From Pseudoxanthomonas beigongshangi (GTDB lineage: Bacteria; Pseudomonadota; Gammaproteobacteria; Xanthomonadales; Xanthomonadaceae): DNA of 64,000 nt. Location: assembly GCF_016820515.1 (NCBI RefSeq), contig NZ_JADHDV010000002.1:1-64000 (forward strand), in the 5' to 3' direction. A program made the translations under genes and the position numbers. The notes under the pieces are model-generated. The model was not told where the DNA came from and did no database searches. It saw only the letters and a list, made by a program, of their open reading frames with translations. Positions 61,828 to 64,000 of this stretch are shown here, piece after piece (the first letter of the stretch is position 1; every line of letters begins with the position of its first letter).

Positions 61828-63681
61828 TCAGGGCGCCTCCGCGCCGTCCGCTCGCGACGTCCCGGCCGGCACCGGACGCCCCAAGCGCGAACGTTCGAAC
61901 CACCACAGCACGCCGGCGAAACACAGCCACCCCAGCCACCACGGCCAGGCGCTGCCGCGCCCCTCCGGCACGCCGCCGGTGGCCGCCACACGCGCGGGCC
62001 GGTCACCGACCAGCCGCAGGGTGGCCTCGCGCAATGCCATCGCCCGCAAACCAGGCGCCTCGCCGGGCGCGCGGACCGCGAACGGCCATTCCGCCTCGCC
62101 CATGCGGAGCCGATGCCATCCCCCGCGCGTGGGCCAATAGCCGGCACAGCCCGCCGCACCACCGGCGGGATCCGGCAACAGGGTCGCGACGGCACCATCG
62201 GGCGCGGTCACCCGCGCCTGGCCGGTGATGCCGCACACGCGCACGCGCTGACCGGCGCGTGCATCCTGTTCGAACACCGGTGCGGCGCCACCGCGCGCGC
62301 GCGCCAGGGTGGCGAAGGTTCCGCTCCACAGTTCCGCGTGCAGATCGTCGCGGCCGGCGAGCGTCAACCGGTAGGTGTCGGTCAGGGGCCACACGCCGAT
62401 CCGGCCGCGTCCCTCCGCCCGCCAGCTCGCCAGCGATTTTCCCGCGGCGTCACGCACCAGGGAGACCGCGTCGGCGCTGTCATCGCGCAGATTGCGCCGG
62501 CTCAATGCCGGCGCGCCGATGGCGTCGGTATCGACCGGCGTGTCCCGGCTGCCGGCGCCCTGGCGTGCGCGCAGGCCGTCGTCATCGCGTTCGGGAACCA
62601 CCAGCCGGACTTCGTTGCCGTCGCCGCCTCCGGACACCGCCAGGCCCAGTGCCCGCAGTTGCCGGCGGGAGCCGTCCGACAACGGTCCTTCCACCCGCAG
62701 CAGCACGCCCAATCCTGCGCGCACGGCGGTCACCAGCGCCGTGCGCGACCCATCACCCAGCGTGGCCCAGCTGCGATCGTCGAGCACCAGCAGGTCGAAG
62801 CGTTCGAAGGTGGCGGCGTTCAACGCGAGCGGCGCATCGCCCAGTTGCATGCCCGCGCCGACCTGGAGCTGGACGTGCGGCGTCATCCCCGCATCGACCA
62901 TCCAGCGACGCAGGTATTTCAGTTCGGGATTGGGCGCGGCGGCCAGCACCAGCACGCGTGGCGGCGGTTCGCCCGCCACCCGGATCGGCACCTCCACGGT
63001 CTCCACCGCACCGCGCGATCGATCGGACAACCGCAGGCGGAACCCCACTTGTCCCGGCGCGCGCGCGGTGCCGCCAACGCTGAAGTCACCTGTCGCCGAC
63101 GGCGTCGCCGCATCCACCCGGCGGCCGGCCGGATCCAGCAGTTCCACCACCCCGCCCTCCAGCGCGTGCACGCGGCCGGTGACGACGAATGCGGCGCCGG
63201 GCGCAACCTGCGCCGGTGCGTCCAGGCGGACCAGCCCGCGCGGCAACGGCGTGGCGGCGAAGCGCAGGCTGTAGTCGCGTGCGGCTTCGAGATCTCGCGG
63301 TTCCAGGCCGGCGCCGACGACATGGAGTTGTCGCATGCCCGGATACCGCCGCAGCGCGGTGGCCAGATCCGGTACCCTTTCCGCATCCGGCGTGGCGGGC
63401 GCTTCAGGGAGTGCGATCACCCCATCGCCCGGAACGCGCGCGGTGCGCGGCGCCTGCGCACCGGCGGTGAGCACGGTCAGGGTGCCGCGCTGGCCTGGAA
63501 CCGTTGGCGGCATCAGCGCGAAGTACAGCAGCAGCGCGTAAACCGGCTGCGCCAGCAACAGCACCAGCAGACGCCAGCGGCGCGCGGGTTCGGACGCACG
63601 CCGCTGCCACCAGAACAGGCGCGCGATGGCGAGCACGGCGGCGAGCGCGAGCAATCCCGCCAGCAGCGTGGCCGGGGTCAT
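61828..63681 (-). CDS. Large membrane-anchored protein, BatA/vWA-operon type
   Basis: A 617-residue protein with two N-terminal membrane helices (MTPATLLAGLLALAAVLAIA and LLVLLLAQPVYALLLYFALM), a long extracytoplasmic part and a C-terminal helix (WPWWLGWLCFAGVLWWF). An Ig-like beta segment lies near 165-260 and a Rossmann-like part near 245-340 (RVLVLAAAPNPELKYLRRWM, LDDRSWATLGDGSRTALV), reminiscent of the amidotransferase-like domain in membrane proteins next to MoxR/DUF58/vWA genes. This similarity is by eye only. The ATG 63681 overlaps the stop of the upstream gene (ATGA). Confidence 0.7.
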   Translation of the reverse strand: MTPATLLAGLLALAAVLAIARLFWWQRRASEPARRWRLLVLLLAQPVYALLLYFALMPPTVPGQRGTLTVLTAGAQAPRTARVPGDGVIALPEAPATPDAERVPDLATALRRYPGMRQLHVVGAGLEPRDLEAARDYSLRFAATPLPRGLVRLDAPAQVAPGAAFVVTGRVHALEGGVVELLDPAGRRVDAATPSATGDFSVGGTARAPGQVGFRLRLSDRSRGAVETVEVPIRVAGEPPPRVLVLAAAPNPELKYLRRWMVDAGMTPHVQLQVGAGMQLGDAPLALNAATFERFDLLVLDDRSWATLGDGSRTALVTAVRAGLGVLLRVEGPLSDGSRRQLRALGLAVSGGGDGNEVRLVVPERDDDGLRARQGAGSRDTPVDTDAIGAPALSRRNLRDDSADAVSLVRDAAGKSLASWRAEGRGRIGVWPLTDTYRLTLAGRDDLHAELWSGTFATLARARGGAAPVFEQDARAGQRVRVCGITGQARVTAPDGAVATLLPDPAGGAAGCAGYWPTRGGWHRLRMGEAEWPFAVRAPGEAPGLRAMALREATLRLVGDRPARVAATGGVPEGRGSAWPWWLGWLCFAGVLWWFERSRLGRPVPAGTSRADGAEAP

Positions 63682-64000
63682 GGCGCCCGCTCCCGTCGCA
63701 ACGCATCCAGGTAGCGTTCGCCGGCGGCATCGGTGGCACGGCGTTGCACCTGTGCCGGCGGACGCACCAGCACCGGCCACAACCGTTCGCGCAGGCGCTG
63801 GCGGCAGGCCAGGCAGGCCGGATCGCCACGCACCGCGTCGATGGCGGCGAACAGCGACAGCGGATCGGCCACGCGGGTTTCGTTGTCGCGCAGCCAGCGT
63901 TGCAGCGCGTCGAGATCCGGCGCGGCGCCTTTTGTTCCCTCCGCGGCCTCTTCCAGCGCCTTCCACGCAGCGGCGGGCACCGCGTCGCCCGTCGCCGCCG
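63678..64000 (-). CDS. C-terminal part of an unknown protein, 5' end outside window
   Basis: An open frame from the window edge to a stop at 63678 encodes at least 106 residues (for example PAAAWKALEEAAEGTKGAAP, then CLACRQRLRERLWPVLVRPP). It has no hydrophobic segment and one CxxC pair. No family is recognised. It overlaps the next gene by four bases, so the two are coupled. The true start lies outside the window. Confidence 0.65.
   Translation of the reverse strand, partial: AATGDAVPAAAWKALEEAAEGTKGAAPDLDALQRWLRDNETRVADPLSLFAAIDAVRGDPACLACRQRLRERLWPVLVRPPAQVQRRATDAAGERYLDALRRERAP

Overview
This 64 kb window is chromosomal DNA from a high-GC gammaproteobacterium of the family Xanthomonadaceae (Lysobacter/Luteimonas/Pseudoxanthomonas-like; genus not resolvable by eye). 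The strongest evidence is an almost complete rpf (regulation of pathogenicity factors) locus in xanthomonad order: rpfA/acnA, rpfB, rpfF, rpfC and rpfG, lysS, prfB, then rpfD, recJ, rpfE, greA, carB and carA. No mobile element, tRNA, rRNA or CRISPR array was found.

Layout. (1) 1-10 kb: the 5' part of a glycine-rich exported protein, a fluoride riboswitch with crcB, then rarA, ftsK-lolA, trxB with two acetyltransferase-like genes, aat and infA. (2) 10-15.6 kb: clpA/clpS proteolysis genes, a small exported protein, and a tight nudJ-mnmA-hflD run. (3) 15.6-31 kb: an MFS pump with a divergent LysR regulator, acnB, a VapBC-type toxin-antitoxin pair, a porin/ABC-importer/PrpF operon with its own divergent LysR, and acnA (rpfA), whose last 57 bases are repeated downstream before a cluster of paired REP elements. 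(4) 31.7-42 kb: rpfB and rpfF on the plus strand, converging on rpfG-rpfC on the minus strand, then prfB (with its programmed frameshift)-lysS. RpfF makes the diffusible signal factor (DSF), RpfC senses it and RpfG, an HD-GYP protein, degrades cyclic-di-GMP. rpfH is absent. (5) 42-52.3 kb: a block of surface and signalling genes: a lipoprotein, a subtilisin-like protease, a 1633-residue YadA-like trimeric autotransporter adhesin, and a histidine kinase facing a response regulator. (6) 52.5-64 kb: rpfD, rpfE-recJ, carA-exported protein-carB-greA coupled by 4-base overlaps, and two genes that run off the window.

How the parts fit. The core is DSF quorum sensing embedded among housekeeping genes. 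Two accessory blocks stand out: the PrpF/ABC/porin operon between the two aconitase genes, and the adhesin/protease/two-component block between prfB and rpfD. Regulatory sequence readable by eye includes the fluoride riboswitch, a VapB-type operator on its own promoter, LysR-type palindromes, several intrinsic terminators, and a recurring arrangement at rarA, aat, clpS and rpfD in which a -10-like hexamer lies exactly six bases before the start codon with no ribosome binding site, suggesting leaderless mRNAs.
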